In this document: piece after piece, positions 1 to 9,724 of the stretch
Position numbering within the stretch: position 1 is the stretch's first letter
Layout of the letters: every line of letters begins with the position of its first letter
DNA from: Rhodospirillales bacterium
GTDB taxonomy: Bacteria > Pseudomonadota > Alphaproteobacteria > Micavibrionales > Micavibrionaceae
Length of the DNA stretch: 64,000 nucleotides
Direction: 5' to 3'
NCBI GenBank assembly: GCA_020638155.1
Contig: JACKJB010000001.1
Span: forward strand, 1,054,001 to 1,118,000
Program-made: the position numbers and the translations under genes
The notes under the pieces: model-generated
Databases searched by the model: none
Told to the model about the DNA's origin: nothing
The model's input: only the letters and a program-made list of their open reading frames with translations

Positions 1-1
1 T

Positions 2-1384
2 TTTCTCAGCCGCAAACGCAAGCGCGATATCGTGCTGGAGCCTGTTACAACACAAAGCTTCACTAAATGGCTGGGAAAGCAGGGCAAGGCGCTTCAGGCA
101 CAGATTAAGGATTCCGGCTTTTGCGGGCAGCAGGGACAAATTTTCCTGATCCCCGGCAAGGATCACGTCACCGCCAAAGCCGCAATCGGTGTTTCCGACC
201 CGGTTGGACTTTATGACCTGGCGACGATCGCGGACAAACTCTGCAACCTGCTGTCAGACAAAACGATTGAAAGCGTCAGCTTTTCTCTATCGGTGAAGAG
301 CGGCGCAGAACAGGCCTGTATCGGTTGGGGACTGGCGTGTCAAAAGTTCGAAACATACAAAACCGCTAACAAACCGACGCCCAGTCTTGTTATGCCTGAC
401 GGGGTCGATAAAAAGCGGATACAGGCAACGATTGAGGCGCTGAGCCTCATCAGGGACCTGATTAACACCCCCGCCAACGCCCTTGGCCCGGCGGAGCTGG
501 AGAAAGCCGTGCGCGAGATTTCGAATATCCATGAAGCCACCGTCAAAGTGACAGGTGACAAGGTATTGGAAAAGGAATTCCCCCTAATCTTTGCCGTCGG
601 CGATTCCAGTCCGCGTCGTCCGCGGCTCATCGACCTGAAATGGGGAAATGCCCGCCACCCCAAAATAACCCTGGTTGGCAAAGGCGTGTGCTTTGACACG
701 GGTGGTCTAGACCTCAAGCCTTCACAATATATGGCGCTGATGAAAAAGGATATGGGGGGCGCCGCCCATGCGCTTGGCCTTGCACATATGATTATGTCGC
801 TAAAACTGCCGGTCAGGCTGCGGCTGCTAATCCCCGCCGTCGAGAATTCCGTTTCCGGCGTTGCCTTCCGCCCCGGCGATGTTTTCACCAGCCGCAAAGG
901 GTTAAAGGTTGAGAACACCAACACGGATGCCGAAGGCAGGCTGATTCTTGCCGATGCACTGACTTACGCCTGCGAGGAAAAACCCGCCCTCGTCATGGAT
1001 TTTGCGACCCTGACCGGGTCCGCGCGGGCGGCGCTGGGCGCAGCCATCCCGGCGATGTTCTCGAATGTCGATACCATCGCCGATGACTTAAAGAAACTGT
1101 CCTTTAAAGTCGATGATCCTGTATGGCCCATGCCGCTTTGGGAGCCTTATAAGAAGCTGATCGAAAGTAATGTGGGTGATCTGGTCAACAGCGCAGCGAC
1201 CCCCGGCGACCTGATCTACAGCGCCCTGTTTTTACAAAGCTTCCTGCTGCATGATACAAGCTGGGTGCATCTTGATATTTTTGCCTGGGAAAACAGCGGG
1301 AAGCCGGGCCGCCCTAAAGGCGGCGCAGATACCGGCATGCGCGCCGCTCTTGCCCTGATTGAGAAAAAATACGGAAAGAAATAA
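2..1384 (+). CDS. M17 leucyl aminopeptidase family protein (5' end outside window)
   Basis: Cytosolic metallopeptidase that removes N-terminal amino acids from peptides. The family signature NTDAEGRLILADAL is present, and the metal/catalytic lysine region reads GKGVCFDTGGLDLKPS followed by MKKDMGGAA, so the active site looks intact. The N-terminal domain is short, as in the alphaproteobacterial PepA/PepB-like group. The frame is open to the left edge. A GTG lies at position 32, but it has no ribosome binding site, and family members carry about 10-15 more residues there, so I treat the gene as truncated by the window. It converges on the chemotaxis gene with only 6 bases between the two stops. 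Confidence 0.9.
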   Translation, partial: FLSRKRKRDIVLEPVTTQSFTKWLGKQGKALQAQIKDSGFCGQQGQIFLIPGKDHVTAKAAIGVSDPVGLYDLATIADKLCNLLSDKTIESVSFSLSVKSGAEQACIGWGLACQKFETYKTANKPTPSLVMPDGVDKKRIQATIEALSLIRDLINTPANALGPAELEKAVREISNIHEATVKVTGDKVLEKEFPLIFAVGDSSPRRPRLIDLKWGNARHPKITLVGKGVCFDTGGLDLKPSQYMALMKKDMGGAAHALGLAHMIMSLKLPVRLRLLIPAVENSVSGVAFRPGDVFTSRKGLKVENTNTDAEGRLILADALTYACEEKPALVMDFATLTGSARAALGAAIPAMFSNVDTIADDLKKLSFKVDDPVWPMPLWEPYKKLIESNVGDLVNSAATPGDLIYSALFLQSFLLHDTSWVHLDIFAWENSGKPGRPKGGADTGMRAALALIEKKYGKK

Positions 1385-1390
1385 CGAGAC

Positions 1391-2734
1391 TCAGGCGATT
1401 TTCTTCAGCTCGGTCATAAACACGCCCATCTTGCCCATCAGGTCTTCAACCTTGACTGTCACATGCTCGGAAAGTTGTGAAGTGACCTGCATAACCTGGC
1501 CGGATGCTTCGTCAACCTGATTAATGCTGGCGCTGACATCCTTCACATTGCTGGCCATGCCCATTGTCCCCGCAGAGGCTTTCTCGGCATTGCTGGCAAT
1601 TTCCTGGGATGCCGCGCTTTGTTCTTCAATCGCCGCTGCGACAACCGTGGCCGCCGCGTTAATTTCCTCGATCGTCTCACCGATCCCGGCAAAGGCCTGT
1701 ACGGCCTGTTCCGTCACGCGCTGGATATCGCCGATATTACGGCTAATTTCCTCCGTAGCTTCCGCTGTTTGTGTTGCAAGATCCTTGACCTCGGAAGCAA
1801 CGACGGCAAACCCTTTACCGGCATCGCCCGCGCGGGCGGCTTCAATCGTCGCGTTCAGGGCAAGCAGGTTTGTCTGTTCGGCGATTTCCTCGATCATCTG
1901 GCTGACTTCGCCGATGCGGGCCGCCATTTCCGTCATTTGTTCCATCGTCTGACGGGCTTTTTCAGACTCTTCCACCGCGCGCCCGGCCACTTGTGAGGTT
2001 TTGGTCACTTGCTGGCTGATCTCGGCGATAGAGCTGGACATTTCTTCTGCGGCAGCCGAAATCGTCTGCACGTTCAGCGATGTTTCATCTGACTTGTTCA
2101 CAGCGGACTCAGTACCCTCGCGCGTCGAAGAAACCGTTACGGCCATGGTTTTTGCCGTGCCTTCCAGACTGCTGACGGTCTGATTGATGTTCATGACCAC
2201 ATCTTTAAGCGAGGCATCAAAATCATCGGCGATACTGACAAAGCCGTTCATTTTCTCTTCGACGCTTTCGGTTGCGCTGTTAATCACACGGGCCCCGTTC
2301 AGCAAAGCACCATGCATCCCGTCTTCCAGAATACGACGGAAATACTGGTTACGGCTGACATATTCCATCGCCGCGGTTGCTTCGCGGACGAAAGCATCCA
2401 TGTAATCGGTCATTTCATTGACCGCCCACTGGAATTCGCCGAAATCACCTTCTTCGGTGATATTACTGATCCTGGTTTCAAAATCGCCGCGGGCCAGCGC
2501 TTTGCATGCCGTATTCATCCGGCTGATTTCCGATTCGGCGAAAGCCAGGAACTGCGTTGCCTTCCACAGCGATACCAGCGCCGCCAACAGCGCGGCAATG
2601 CCGATCACCGCAAAGACGGTCCCGCCGACAAACAGGCTTCCAGCCCCGATTACAACGCCGGCACCGGCAAAAACCGCCAGCTTCCGGGCTTTGGAAATGG
2701 ATGACATGTTAGAGAGAGAAAATAAGTTCGTCAT
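1391..2734 (-). CDS. methyl-accepting chemotaxis protein without a periplasmic sensor domain
   Basis: Transducer of 447 residues. Two close hydrophobic segments at about residues 17-60 are followed by a HAMP-like linker and a long coiled-coil signalling domain. The conserved hairpin tip, [18 protein letters not shown], is present, so coupling to CheA/CheW is expected. There is no periplasmic loop, hence no ligand-binding domain of its own. The start at 2734 has a purine-rich AGGAGAAAGGGG upstream and lies 26 bases inside the end of the PAS gene; a second ATG at 2707 sits just after the PAS stop. Translational coupling to the PAS protein suggests the pair forms a two-piece Aer-like energy or redox sensor. 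The C-terminus lacks a CheR-docking pentapeptide. Confidence 0.9.
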   Translation of the reverse strand: MTNLFSLSNMSSISKARKLAVFAGAGVVIGAGSLFVGGTVFAVIGIAALLAALVSLWKATQFLAFAESEISRMNTACKALARGDFETRISNITEEGDFGEFQWAVNEMTDYMDAFVREATAAMEYVSRNQYFRRILEDGMHGALLNGARVINSATESVEEKMNGFVSIADDFDASLKDVVMNINQTVSSLEGTAKTMAVTVSSTREGTESAVNKSDETSLNVQTISAAAEEMSSSIAEISQQVTKTSQVAGRAVEESEKARQTMEQMTEMAARIGEVSQMIEEIAEQTNLLALNATIEAARAGDAGKGFAVVASEVKDLATQTAEATEEISRNIGDIQRVTEQAVQAFAGIGETIEEINAAATVVAAAIEEQSAASQEIASNAEKASAGTMGMASNVKDVSASINQVDEASGQVMQVTSQLSEHVTVKVEDLMGKMGVFMTELKKIA

Positions 2735-3239
2735 ACCCTACCCCTTTCTCCTGCAAGAGTTGTTCAAGCACCGCGTACCCCCGGTTCATCCCATCTTTCC
2801 GGTTGGCAGACTGGTTCTCTACATCCAGTAAAGTCTTATAAAGCGGGATAATCGTGTCATTCAGGACTTTTCGATTCGGTACGCGCCGGTTCGAATGGTA
2901 CCCGTTGATATTGCCCGATCCGTCAAAGCTCGGCGTGACATGGGCAAAAACCCAGTAATGGTCACCGTTTTTGGACCGGTTGACGACATAAGCGAAGATT
3001 TCTTTTTTTGCCTCAAGCGTATCCCAAAGCAACTTAAACACGCAGCGCGGCATATCCGGATGCCGGATCAGGCTGTGCGGTGCGCCGAGAAGTTCCTGCT
3101 CCTCGTAATCGGCAAGATGCATAAATGTCCGGTTGGCGTAGGTAATCCGGCCCTTCAGATCTGTCTTGCTGACGATAATTTCATCATTGCTGAATGTGCG
3201 TTCGTGACCGGTAAGAGACAGGTTTCCGCTTTGATCCAT
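2709..3239 (-). CDS. PAS domain protein, Aer-like sensor module
   Basis: Soluble protein of 176 residues with one PAS domain at about residues 20-130. The segments [11 protein letters not shown] and [11 protein letters not shown] closely resemble the flavin-binding PAS of the aerotaxis receptor Aer and of many alphaproteobacterial PAS-MCP fusions. It has no membrane segment or output domain. It overlaps the start of the downstream transducer by 26 bases. The inferred role is to sense redox state or oxygen and signal through that partner. Flavin binding is by analogy; the tryptophan found in Aer just before the NRxKNGD segment is not obvious here. Confidence 0.8.
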   Translation of the reverse strand: MDQSGNLSLTGHERTFSNDEIIVSKTDLKGRITYANRTFMHLADYEEQELLGAPHSLIRHPDMPRCVFKLLWDTLEAKKEIFAYVVNRSKNGDHYWVFAHVTPSFDGSGNINGYHSNRRVPNRKVLNDTIIPLYKTLLDVENQSANRKDGMNRGYAVLEQLLQEKGVGYDELIFSL

Positions 3240-3321
3240 GGCATCCTCGGCTTTTTATAATTATGGATTTATGCTTTTCAATCAAATATCTAGTCTACTA
3301 TAACACTGTCTGTATTAAAAA

Positions 3322-4659
3322 TTATTCAACTTTTTCTAATATATCGAAAAAAATGTCCCGGGCGAAATCCGATAGTGTGTCATCACGCGCGCCCATGACG
3401 ACGATCCGGTTGCCTCTGGCCGCATGGCAGGCCAGATAGTCCCGAATTTGTTCCCGCCCTTCCATAAACAGGGCAGACCTACCGCCGGTTGAAACGCCGT
3501 CAATAATCTCTCTGGATGAAATCGTTTTGCTGGCCGTTCCGCCCGCATAATAGATTTCCGGCATTAACAGGAGATCTTCTTCCCCCAGATACTTTGTAAA
3601 AACCTCGACCAGTCCGTCTTTTAGCATTTTTGTCGGGCCAAAGCCGTGAGGCTGGAAAATGGCGATTACCCGGCCATCCCGTTCCTTTAAGGTTTCCAGC
3701 GTTGCCCTGATCTTATCCGGGTTATGGCCGAAATCATCAATGACCGTGATGCCGTTCGCCTGTCCGACCACTTCAAAGCGGCGCTTAATGCCTTTGAAAT
3801 CATGGAGTGCCTCAGCGCACGAGACCAGATCAAGCCCCAAAGCCTTTGCCACCGCCAGCGCCGCCAGCGCGTTGGACAGGTTATGCCGGCCGGGGACGCG
3901 TAAGGATAACGGGACGGTTTGCGCCGTTATCGCTGCTGCCGGGTTATCGATGGCGAAGGTTATCGTATTCGGGTGAATATCCGCCATCTGCGCGGCTTCC
4001 GGGTCATCCAGATTGACGATCGCCGCTGTTCGCGCCCGGCTCAGGAATGCCCGGAACAAATGCCGCAGCTCTTCCAGTGGTTTATGGTCAAGCGTGATAT
4101 TGTTCACAACGGCGATTGCCGGATTATACAAAGCAATCGATCCGTCGCTTTCATCCGTTTCGGTCACAAAATAACGCCCGCCCCCTGCCATAGCGTTCCC
4201 CGGCAGTCCCGCATCCAGGAAATTCACAATCTGACCGCCATTCATAACCGTCGGGTCAAGTCCCATCACATGCAGCATATGCGCGGTCATCCCGGTTACT
4301 GTCGTCTTTCCGCTGGTCCCGGCGATCGCGATACCGTCCATTGCATTGAACAGATCAGCCAGGATCTCGGCCCGTTTGCGGACAGGAATCCCCTTTTTCA
4401 AAGCCTGCCGCACATCGGGTACAGATTCCTCGACAGCGCTGGATACGACCAGCATATTAACGTCCTGGCTCAGGCCAGAACCGTCCTGCGGGCAAAGCGA
4501 TATGCCCGCCTCTTGCAGTGCTCTGAATTTTTCCGGGCTGTCGCCTTTATCGTAGCCACGGTCAGAACCGGAAACCCGATGGCCTTTTTGGCACAGGATC
4601 AATGCCAGCGCACTCATCCCGCTGCCGCCTATGCCGCAAAAAAAGATATGATCGGACAT
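3322..4659 (-). CDS. Mur ligase family protein (MurC/Mpl type)
   Basis: ATP-dependent ligase of 445 residues that should join L-alanine or a peptide to UDP-N-acetylmuramate in cell-wall synthesis or recycling. The N-terminal domain opens with FFCGIGGSGMSALA, the nucleotide-binding fold of MurC and Mpl. The ATP loop is GTSGKTTVTGM, and the C-terminal domain has DDFGHNPDKI where MurC usually has a GHHP motif. The start at 4659 is the MSDHIFF methionine that opens this fold; an in-frame extension to 4761 runs into the preceding gene and is unlikely. It lies outside any division/cell-wall cluster, 13 bases after a lipoprotein gene. This favours a recycling (Mpl-like) or accessory role, but MurC itself is not excluded. 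Confidence 0.75.
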   Translation of the reverse strand: MSDHIFFCGIGGSGMSALALILCQKGHRVSGSDRGYDKGDSPEKFRALQEAGISLCPQDGSGLSQDVNMLVVSSAVEESVPDVRQALKKGIPVRKRAEILADLFNAMDGIAIAGTSGKTTVTGMTAHMLHVMGLDPTVMNGGQIVNFLDAGLPGNAMAGGGRYFVTETDESDGSIALYNPAIAVVNNITLDHKPLEELRHLFRAFLSRARTAAIVNLDDPEAAQMADIHPNTITFAIDNPAAAITAQTVPLSLRVPGRHNLSNALAALAVAKALGLDLVSCAEALHDFKGIKRRFEVVGQANGITVIDDFGHNPDKIRATLETLKERDGRVIAIFQPHGFGPTKMLKDGLVEVFTKYLGEEDLLLMPEIYYAGGTASKTISSREIIDGVSTGGRSALFMEGREQIRDYLACHAARGNRIVVMGARDDTLSDFARDIFFDILEKVE

Positions 4660-4672
4660 TTGAAAATTCCTG

Positions 4673-5410
4673 TTATTCCGCCGGATGGATCGGCATCGGT
4701 CCTTCGGCAGGGTCATCAGAACTGGTGCCCCCGGCAAAAGAACCCGATGGTGCCGGATCAAAAACCTGGGGGTTCATCTGGCGCGTCAGGCTATCCGCAC
4801 TGGCATCTGATGCACCTTCCCCGCTTTCACCGCCGGCCTCACCAGTTTCCGCAGGTGCGGCAATCGGCGCGAAATCGGATGAATTTATGAATTCCCGTTT
4901 TTTAAGGGCCACCGGTTCTTCATAGCGGTCGCTCATCAGGGCGGCATCGCCGGGGCGGAATTCTTCCATACCGAAGAGGTCCGGGTTGTCCTGTAAATAA
5001 CGGTCATAAGCCGGGCGAGGCATTTTCCCAGCCTGCATATCCGAGAAATCAACCGTGATCGTTTCCGGATAGGCAAACATCGCGCCCGTGTGATAATCGA
5101 TAAAGATGCCCGGTGCAAAGCCGTTGAAAGCGTTAGCCAGAACCAATGCCTGATGCTGCGTATCGATCGTGACCGATTTTTCCCGGTCCCCGTCAGCAAC
5201 GCAGCGGACTTTCAGATCTCCCGGCCGCTTGGATACCCGTACCGTTTGCGGGGGCCAGACGCGGTATATGACCTCGCCGTTATCCAGATAACACACAGAT
5301 TCGTGTGCCCCCGGCGTGACGACATTAACTTCCTGCGTTGCTTTTTCAAGCGCACTGGCGCAGGCAGACAGGGACAAAATCAGGGCAGCGGACGCAAGCA
5401 GGCGTTTCAT
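4673..5410 (-). CDS. putative lipoprotein
   Basis: Predicted envelope lipoprotein of 245 residues. From the methionine at 5410 the sequence begins MKRLLASAALILSLSAC, a signal peptide ending in a lipobox (LSAC) with cysteine 17. The mature part has a beta-rich middle section and an acidic, Ser/Pro/Gly-rich C-terminal third that looks disordered. A longer in-frame start at 5479 would bury the signal peptide. It lies just upstream of, and probably in one transcript with, the Mur ligase gene, which suggests an envelope-related role. No known family was recognised. Confidence 0.7.
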   Translation of the reverse strand: MKRLLASAALILSLSACASALEKATQEVNVVTPGAHESVCYLDNGEVIYRVWPPQTVRVSKRPGDLKVRCVADGDREKSVTIDTQHQALVLANAFNGFAPGIFIDYHTGAMFAYPETITVDFSDMQAGKMPRPAYDRYLQDNPDLFGMEEFRPGDAALMSDRYEEPVALKKREFINSSDFAPIAAPAETGEAGGESGEGASDASADSLTRQMNPQVFDPAPSGSFAGGTSSDDPAEGPMPIHPAE

Positions 5411-5509
5411 GAAAATATTCCCGGACGGGTAAGATTCGACAAATACTACCTTAGAAAAATACCGGAAAACGGCAGGCAATACAATCTCTGGCTAACCGCC
5501 GTGCCTGAT

Positions 5510-8143
5510 TTAGGCAACAGAGCGGTCTTTACCTTTGTCTTTCTGGTCGCCATTACTGCCGGCTTTGACTTTAAAGCTCAGCTCATCGCCCTTCACAGAG
5601 ACATCAACGGCGGCCCCGTCCGACACTTCACCCTGCAGGATCAGTTCCGCCAGGCGGTTTTGCAGTTCGGACTGGATCACGCGTTTCAGCGGTCTTGCGC
5701 CATAAGCGGGCTCGTACCCCTTATCGGCAAGCCATTTGGTCGCCTTGTCATCCAGATTGAGCGTAATATGGCGGTCCGCCAGCAGGTCGCGCAGATATTT
5801 AAGCTGGATATCGACGATCCCGGCCATCTGGTCGCGGCCAAGGCGGCGGAACAGCAGGATTTCATCAAGACGGTTGAGGAATTCCGGACGGAACGAAGAC
5901 CGGACCACATCCATCACCTGGTTCCGGACGGCTTCGACATCTTCGCCTTCGGGCTGATTCACAAGATGTTCCGCCCCCAGGTTAGAAGTCATAATCAGGA
6001 CGGTATTGGAGAAATCAACCGTGCGCCCCTGCCCGTCGGTCAGGCGGCCATCATCGAGGACCTGCAGCAGGATATTAAAAACATCCGGGTGCGCTTTTTC
6101 AATTTCATCAAATAAAACAACCTGATACGGCCTTCTTCTTACAGCTTCCGTTAAGGCCCCGCCCTCATCATAACCGACATAGCCCGGCGGCGCGCCGATC
6201 ATGCGGGCAACGGAGTGTTTCTCCATATATTCGGACATATCGATCCGGACCATCGCACTGTCGTCATCGAACAGGAATTCAGCCAGCGCTTTGGTCAACT
6301 CGGTTTTCCCGACCCCGGTCGGGCCGAGGAACAGGAATGATCCAATCGGGCGGTTCGGGGCCTGCAAGCCCGCGCGGGAACGGCGGATCGCGTTGGCGAC
6401 CGCGTGAACGGCTGCATCCTGGCCGACGACCCGCTGGCGGATTTTATCTTCCATGCCGAGCAGCTTTTCGCGCTCCCCTTCCATCATCTTATCGACCGGG
6501 ATCCCGGTCCAGCGGCTGACGATGGCGGCGATCTCATCCGATGTCACTTCTTCGTTAATCAGGTTCTGCCCCTGCATTTCCGCAGATTTGGCCAGCTTTT
6601 CCTCCAGATCGGGAATCGTGGAATGCATCAGCTCCCCGGCTTTGGTCCAGTCCCCGGCGCGCTGTGCGCGTTCCAGCTCGATACGCGCCTGATCCAGCTT
6701 TTCAGTCAGTTTCTGACCGGATTGCAGCTTCTCTTTCTCCGCTTCCCACTGGCCGGTCAGATCGCTGGCCTTGCTTTCCAGCTCGTCCAGTTCGGCTTCC
6801 AGCTTATCAAGGCGGTCTTTGGTGGCTTTGTCCTGTGCTTCCTTCTTCAGCGCCTCGCGCTCGATCTTGAGCTGCATGATGCGGCGGTCAAGCTCATCAA
6901 CCTCCTCTGGCTTGGAATCAACCTGCATCCGCAGCCGCGAGGCCGCTTCGTCCATCAGGTCGATAGCCTTATCCGGCAGGAAACGGTCGGTGATGTACCT
7001 GTTCGATAAGGTCGCGGCGGACACGATCGCGGAATCGGTAATCCGGACGCCGTGATGCATTTCGTATTTCTCTTTCAGGCCGCGCAGGATCGAGATCGTG
7101 TCTTCAACCGTCGGCTCTTCGATAAAGACCGGCTGGAAGCGCCGGGCAAGGGCCGCGTCCTTTTCGATATATTTGCGGTATTCATCCAGCGTCGTGGCGC
7201 CGATCATATGCAGTTCGCCGCGCGCCAGGGCGGGTTTGAGCATATTCGAGGCATCCATCGCCCCGTCCGCCTTGCCGGCTCCGACAATCGTATGCATTTC
7301 ATCAAGGAACAGGACGATTTCACCGGAAAAGGAGCGAATCTCGTCCAGCACCGCTTTCAGGCGCTCCTCGAATTCCCCGCGGAATTTCGCCCCGGCGACC
7401 ATCGCGCCAAGATCAAGCGCCATCAGCTTCTTGCCTTTCAGGCTTTCGGGGACATCGCCGTTAATGATGCGCAGGGCCAGCCCTTCCGCAATCGCGGTCT
7501 TCCCTACCCCCGGCTCCCCGATCAGCACCGGGTTGTTCTTTGTCCGGCGCGAGAGCACCTGGATCGTGCGGCGAATCTCTTCGTCCCGGCCAATGACCGG
7601 GTCCAGCTTGCCGTCCTGTGCCGCTTCGGTCAGGTCGCGGGCATATTTGGACAGCGCGTCAAACTGGCCTTCCGCCGTGGCCGTATCGGCCGTACGTCCC
7701 TTACGCATGTCGTTGATGGCCTGGTTCAGGCGTTGCGGGGTGATCCCGGCACCCTGCAGGATCCCTTCAATATCAGAAGCCTTGGCAACGCTCATCGCCT
7801 GCAGAATCCGCTCACCGGTGACAAACTTATCCCCAGCTTTTTCCGCCAAATTCAACGCGTTATCCACAATTTTTGCCAGATCGGTTGAAATACGCAGGCC
7901 GCTGCCGCCGCCTGTCACTTCCGGGATTTTGGCCAGCGCCGCATCGACATCCTTGCCCAGACGGTCAACATCGCCTTCCGCCGCCTGGACCAGCTTTTTC
8001 ACCAGCCCGTCTTCGTCATCCAGCATCACGCGCAGCAGATGCTCCGGCTCCAGAGACTGGTTATTCCGGCGCATGGCAAGCGTCTGCGCCTTTTGCAGGA
8101 ACCCGCGTGATTTTTCGGTAAAGCGTTCAAAGTCCATAGTCAT
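5510..8143 (-). CDS. clpB: ATP-dependent disaggregase ClpB
   Basis: Hexameric AAA+ chaperone of 877 residues that pulls proteins out of aggregates together with DnaK/DnaJ. It has the full ClpB layout: N-terminal repeat domain (about 1-145), first ATPase (Walker [14 protein letters not shown]), a long coiled-coil middle domain ([15 protein letters not shown] onwards), second ATPase (Walker [14 protein letters not shown]) and a small C-terminal domain. The middle domain separates it from ClpA. The start chosen is ATG at 8143, with another ATG two codons later. A heat-shock-like promoter lies upstream at 8168-8198. Gene order prfA-prmC-DUF4167-clpB is common in this class. Confidence 0.97.
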   Translation of the reverse strand: MTMDFERFTEKSRGFLQKAQTLAMRRNNQSLEPEHLLRVMLDDEDGLVKKLVQAAEGDVDRLGKDVDAALAKIPEVTGGGSGLRISTDLAKIVDNALNLAEKAGDKFVTGERILQAMSVAKASDIEGILQGAGITPQRLNQAINDMRKGRTADTATAEGQFDALSKYARDLTEAAQDGKLDPVIGRDEEIRRTIQVLSRRTKNNPVLIGEPGVGKTAIAEGLALRIINGDVPESLKGKKLMALDLGAMVAGAKFRGEFEERLKAVLDEIRSFSGEIVLFLDEMHTIVGAGKADGAMDASNMLKPALARGELHMIGATTLDEYRKYIEKDAALARRFQPVFIEEPTVEDTISILRGLKEKYEMHHGVRITDSAIVSAATLSNRYITDRFLPDKAIDLMDEAASRLRMQVDSKPEEVDELDRRIMQLKIEREALKKEAQDKATKDRLDKLEAELDELESKASDLTGQWEAEKEKLQSGQKLTEKLDQARIELERAQRAGDWTKAGELMHSTIPDLEEKLAKSAEMQGQNLINEEVTSDEIAAIVSRWTGIPVDKMMEGEREKLLGMEDKIRQRVVGQDAAVHAVANAIRRSRAGLQAPNRPIGSFLFLGPTGVGKTELTKALAEFLFDDDSAMVRIDMSEYMEKHSVARMIGAPPGYVGYDEGGALTEAVRRRPYQVVLFDEIEKAHPDVFNILLQVLDDGRLTDGQGRTVDFSNTVLIMTSNLGAEHLVNQPEGEDVEAVRNQVMDVVRSSFRPEFLNRLDEILLFRRLGRDQMAGIVDIQLKYLRDLLADRHITLNLDDKATKWLADKGYEPAYGARPLKRVIQSELQNRLAELILQGEVSDGAAVDVSVKGDELSFKVKAGSNGDQKDKGKDRSVA

Positions 8144-8167
8144 ACCATCCCGTTTAGATCTATGAAT

Positions 8168-8198
8168 AAAAATGGACCCGCAGGCCCTAAAATTCAAG
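8168..8198 (-). promoter_or_regulatory. candidate RpoH (heat-shock sigma) promoter for clpB
   Basis: Reading the minus strand, CTTGAA (8193-8198) is followed after 17 bases by CCATTTTT (8168-8175), about 25 bases ahead of the clpB start. This resembles the CTTGAA / CCCAT heat-shock promoter pattern, with looser spacing than in E. coli. ClpB is a classic heat-shock gene. It was judged by eye only. Confidence 0.4.
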
Positions 8199-8214
8199 CC
8201 TTGTTACCATACGC

Positions 8215-8236
8215 AAAAAAGCGGCCCACAGGCCGC
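8215..8236 (-). terminator. Rho-independent terminator after the DUF4167 gene
   Basis: On the minus strand, a perfect 6-bp GC stem (GCGGCC / GGCCGC) with a 4-base loop is followed directly by six T residues. It lies 31 bases after the DUF4167 stop and upstream of the clpB promoter, separating the two units. Confidence 0.85.
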
Positions 8237-8267
8237 TTTCCTTAAGGTACAGGTTTAACTTTTCTGT

Positions 8268-8657
8268 CTAAGCGTCTTCGAGTGTTACCTCTTTTGAGGT
8301 TTCAGCGCCAATGATGCTGGATGGCAGTCCGAGATCATCTTCTTTTGCTTTTTCTTTCCGTGACCGTTGCGGCGCCTTTTCAGACGGCTCGTCATCGCGG
8401 ATAAAGTCCTCTGCCTCAGCCCAGCTATTGATAATCCGCTGGTAATGCTCAGCGTGCTGCAAATAGCTTTGCTCCAGGATTCGATCACCCATACCGGCAG
8501 CATCTTTGGCCAGCGCTACGTATTTTTCCTGAATCTGGTGGGCCGTGCCGCGTATGCGTACGTCCGGGCCGTTACTGTCAAAAACCTGTGTGCGGTTGTT
8601 GCCGCCCCTGCGGCCGCCGCGGTTTCTTTGTCTTCTTCCTGAAGCTCCATGTCTCAT
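8268..8657 (-). CDS. DUF4167 domain-containing protein
   Basis: Basic protein of 129 residues. The N-terminus is rich in Arg, Gly and Asn (RRQRNRGGRRGGNNR), as in RNA-binding tails. It is followed by the DUF4167 core, VRIRGTAHQIQEKYVALAKDA...GDRILEQSYLQHAEHYQRI, and a charged tail. The family is confined largely to Alphaproteobacteria and usually sits beside prmC, as here. Its function is unknown; RNA or ribosome binding is only an inference from composition and context. Confidence 0.88.
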   Translation of the reverse strand: MRHGASGRRQRNRGGRRGGNNRTQVFDSNGPDVRIRGTAHQIQEKYVALAKDAAGMGDRILEQSYLQHAEHYQRIINSWAEAEDFIRDDEPSEKAPQRSRKEKAKEDDLGLPSSIIGAETSKEVTLEDA

Positions 8658-8863
8658 TGTCTATCACCTGTACCTTTTTCAAATTGACTGGACATACGTA
8701 CATTCTACTTGATTCACGTACACTTGGCCAGAGGCCGCCTATGCCGAAAAACACATATCCCAAGAAAGTGTTTCGGGTCACAAGTTCGTTACGACTGTGT
8801 CGTGAATGATTAGACCGTATCGTGAGACAACCGGAACGATCAAGAACCGGGGCAAGAAAAAAA

Positions 8864-9721
8864 TTACTTTTCCCCAAAAGAGATTTCCACAACCCGCGGA
8901 ATGCCTGCTATATCGGCATGTACGCCCTTGCAGCAAAGGCCAGAGTCTTCCACGAGTCGCACCACATCATCGGCCTGCGAAAACCCGACTTCAAAAAAGG
9001 CCGCGCCATCAGGTTTTAGCAGCTTTTTTGTTTCCGTAACAATAGTGCGGTAACAATCCAAACCGTCTTCGCCGCCCTTCAATGCCAGAATCGGATCGAA
9101 ATTTTTCACGGAAACGTCCAGATTCTCCCATTCCTGATTCGTGATATAGGGAGGATTCGAAACGATCAGGTCGAATTTACCTTTTATGGATTCGCCCCAA
9201 TTGCTTTTCCCAAGCTTCAGACGTTTGTCCGTTCCATTCCGTTTTGCGTTCTCATTAGCTACGGCCAGAGCCTTATCGCAAACATCGACAGCAACGCCCC
9301 TGGCTTTCGGCCATTCGGTCAATAATGAAATAATAATGCAGCCCGTTCCCGTACCCATATCAAGAATCGTTTCCGGCGGGTCGCCCAGAAATCGTTTCAG
9401 GGCCGCTTCGATAATCGTTTCCGTATCCGGGCGCGGATCCAGGACATCCGGGGTCACTTTGAACGGCAGCCCCCAGAATTCGCGTTCACCGAAGATGCGG
9501 CTGATCGGCTCGCCTTTCAGGCGGCGGGCTAACCAGCTATCAATTTCGTTTCTCTTTGCCTGGCCGATGGGCGTATCCGACCTGACGATAATATCGATAT
9601 CGGCAACCTCGACAGCATGCTTGATAAACTCACGAGCTTCGACATCGGCCGTATAGATCCCCGACTGCCGCAACTTGTCGCGCAGTTCCAGATAAAGCTC
9701 TCTGATCGTACCTTGTGACAT
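8864..9721 (-). CDS. prmC: peptide chain release factor N5-glutamine methyltransferase PrmC
   Basis: Enzyme of 285 residues that methylates the glutamine of the GGQ motif in RF1 and RF2, using S-adenosylmethionine. An N-terminal helical domain (about 1-95) recognises the factor. The Rossmann domain has the SAM loop LDMGTGTGCIIISLL and the substrate-binding motif SNPPY. It starts 3 bases after the prfA stop, so the modifying enzyme and its substrate share a transcript. A 206-base gap separates it from DUF4167; that gap probably holds the DUF4167 promoter. Confidence 0.95.
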   Translation of the reverse strand: MSQGTIRELYLELRDKLRQSGIYTADVEAREFIKHAVEVADIDIIVRSDTPIGQAKRNEIDSWLARRLKGEPISRIFGEREFWGLPFKVTPDVLDPRPDTETIIEAALKRFLGDPPETILDMGTGTGCIIISLLTEWPKARGVAVDVCDKALAVANENAKRNGTDKRLKLGKSNWGESIKGKFDLIVSNPPYITNQEWENLDVSVKNFDPILALKGGEDGLDCYRTIVTETKKLLKPDGAAFFEVGFSQADDVVRLVEDSGLCCKGVHADIAGIPRVVEISFGEK

Positions 9722-9724
9722 CGT

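Noticed and set aside
3919..4890. Plus-strand open frame of 323 codons opposite the Mur ligase and lipoprotein genes
   Set aside because: Crosses two well-supported minus-strand genes, no ribosome site, no recognisable protein features.
7098..8165. Long plus-strand open frame of 355 codons opposite clpB
   Set aside because: Low-complexity Ser/Arg-rich translation that mirrors the codon bias of clpB; a shadow frame.
8658..8863. Possible small gene between the DUF4167 gene and prmC
   Set aside because: Frames here run into the flanking genes and show no ribosome site; probably a promoter region only.
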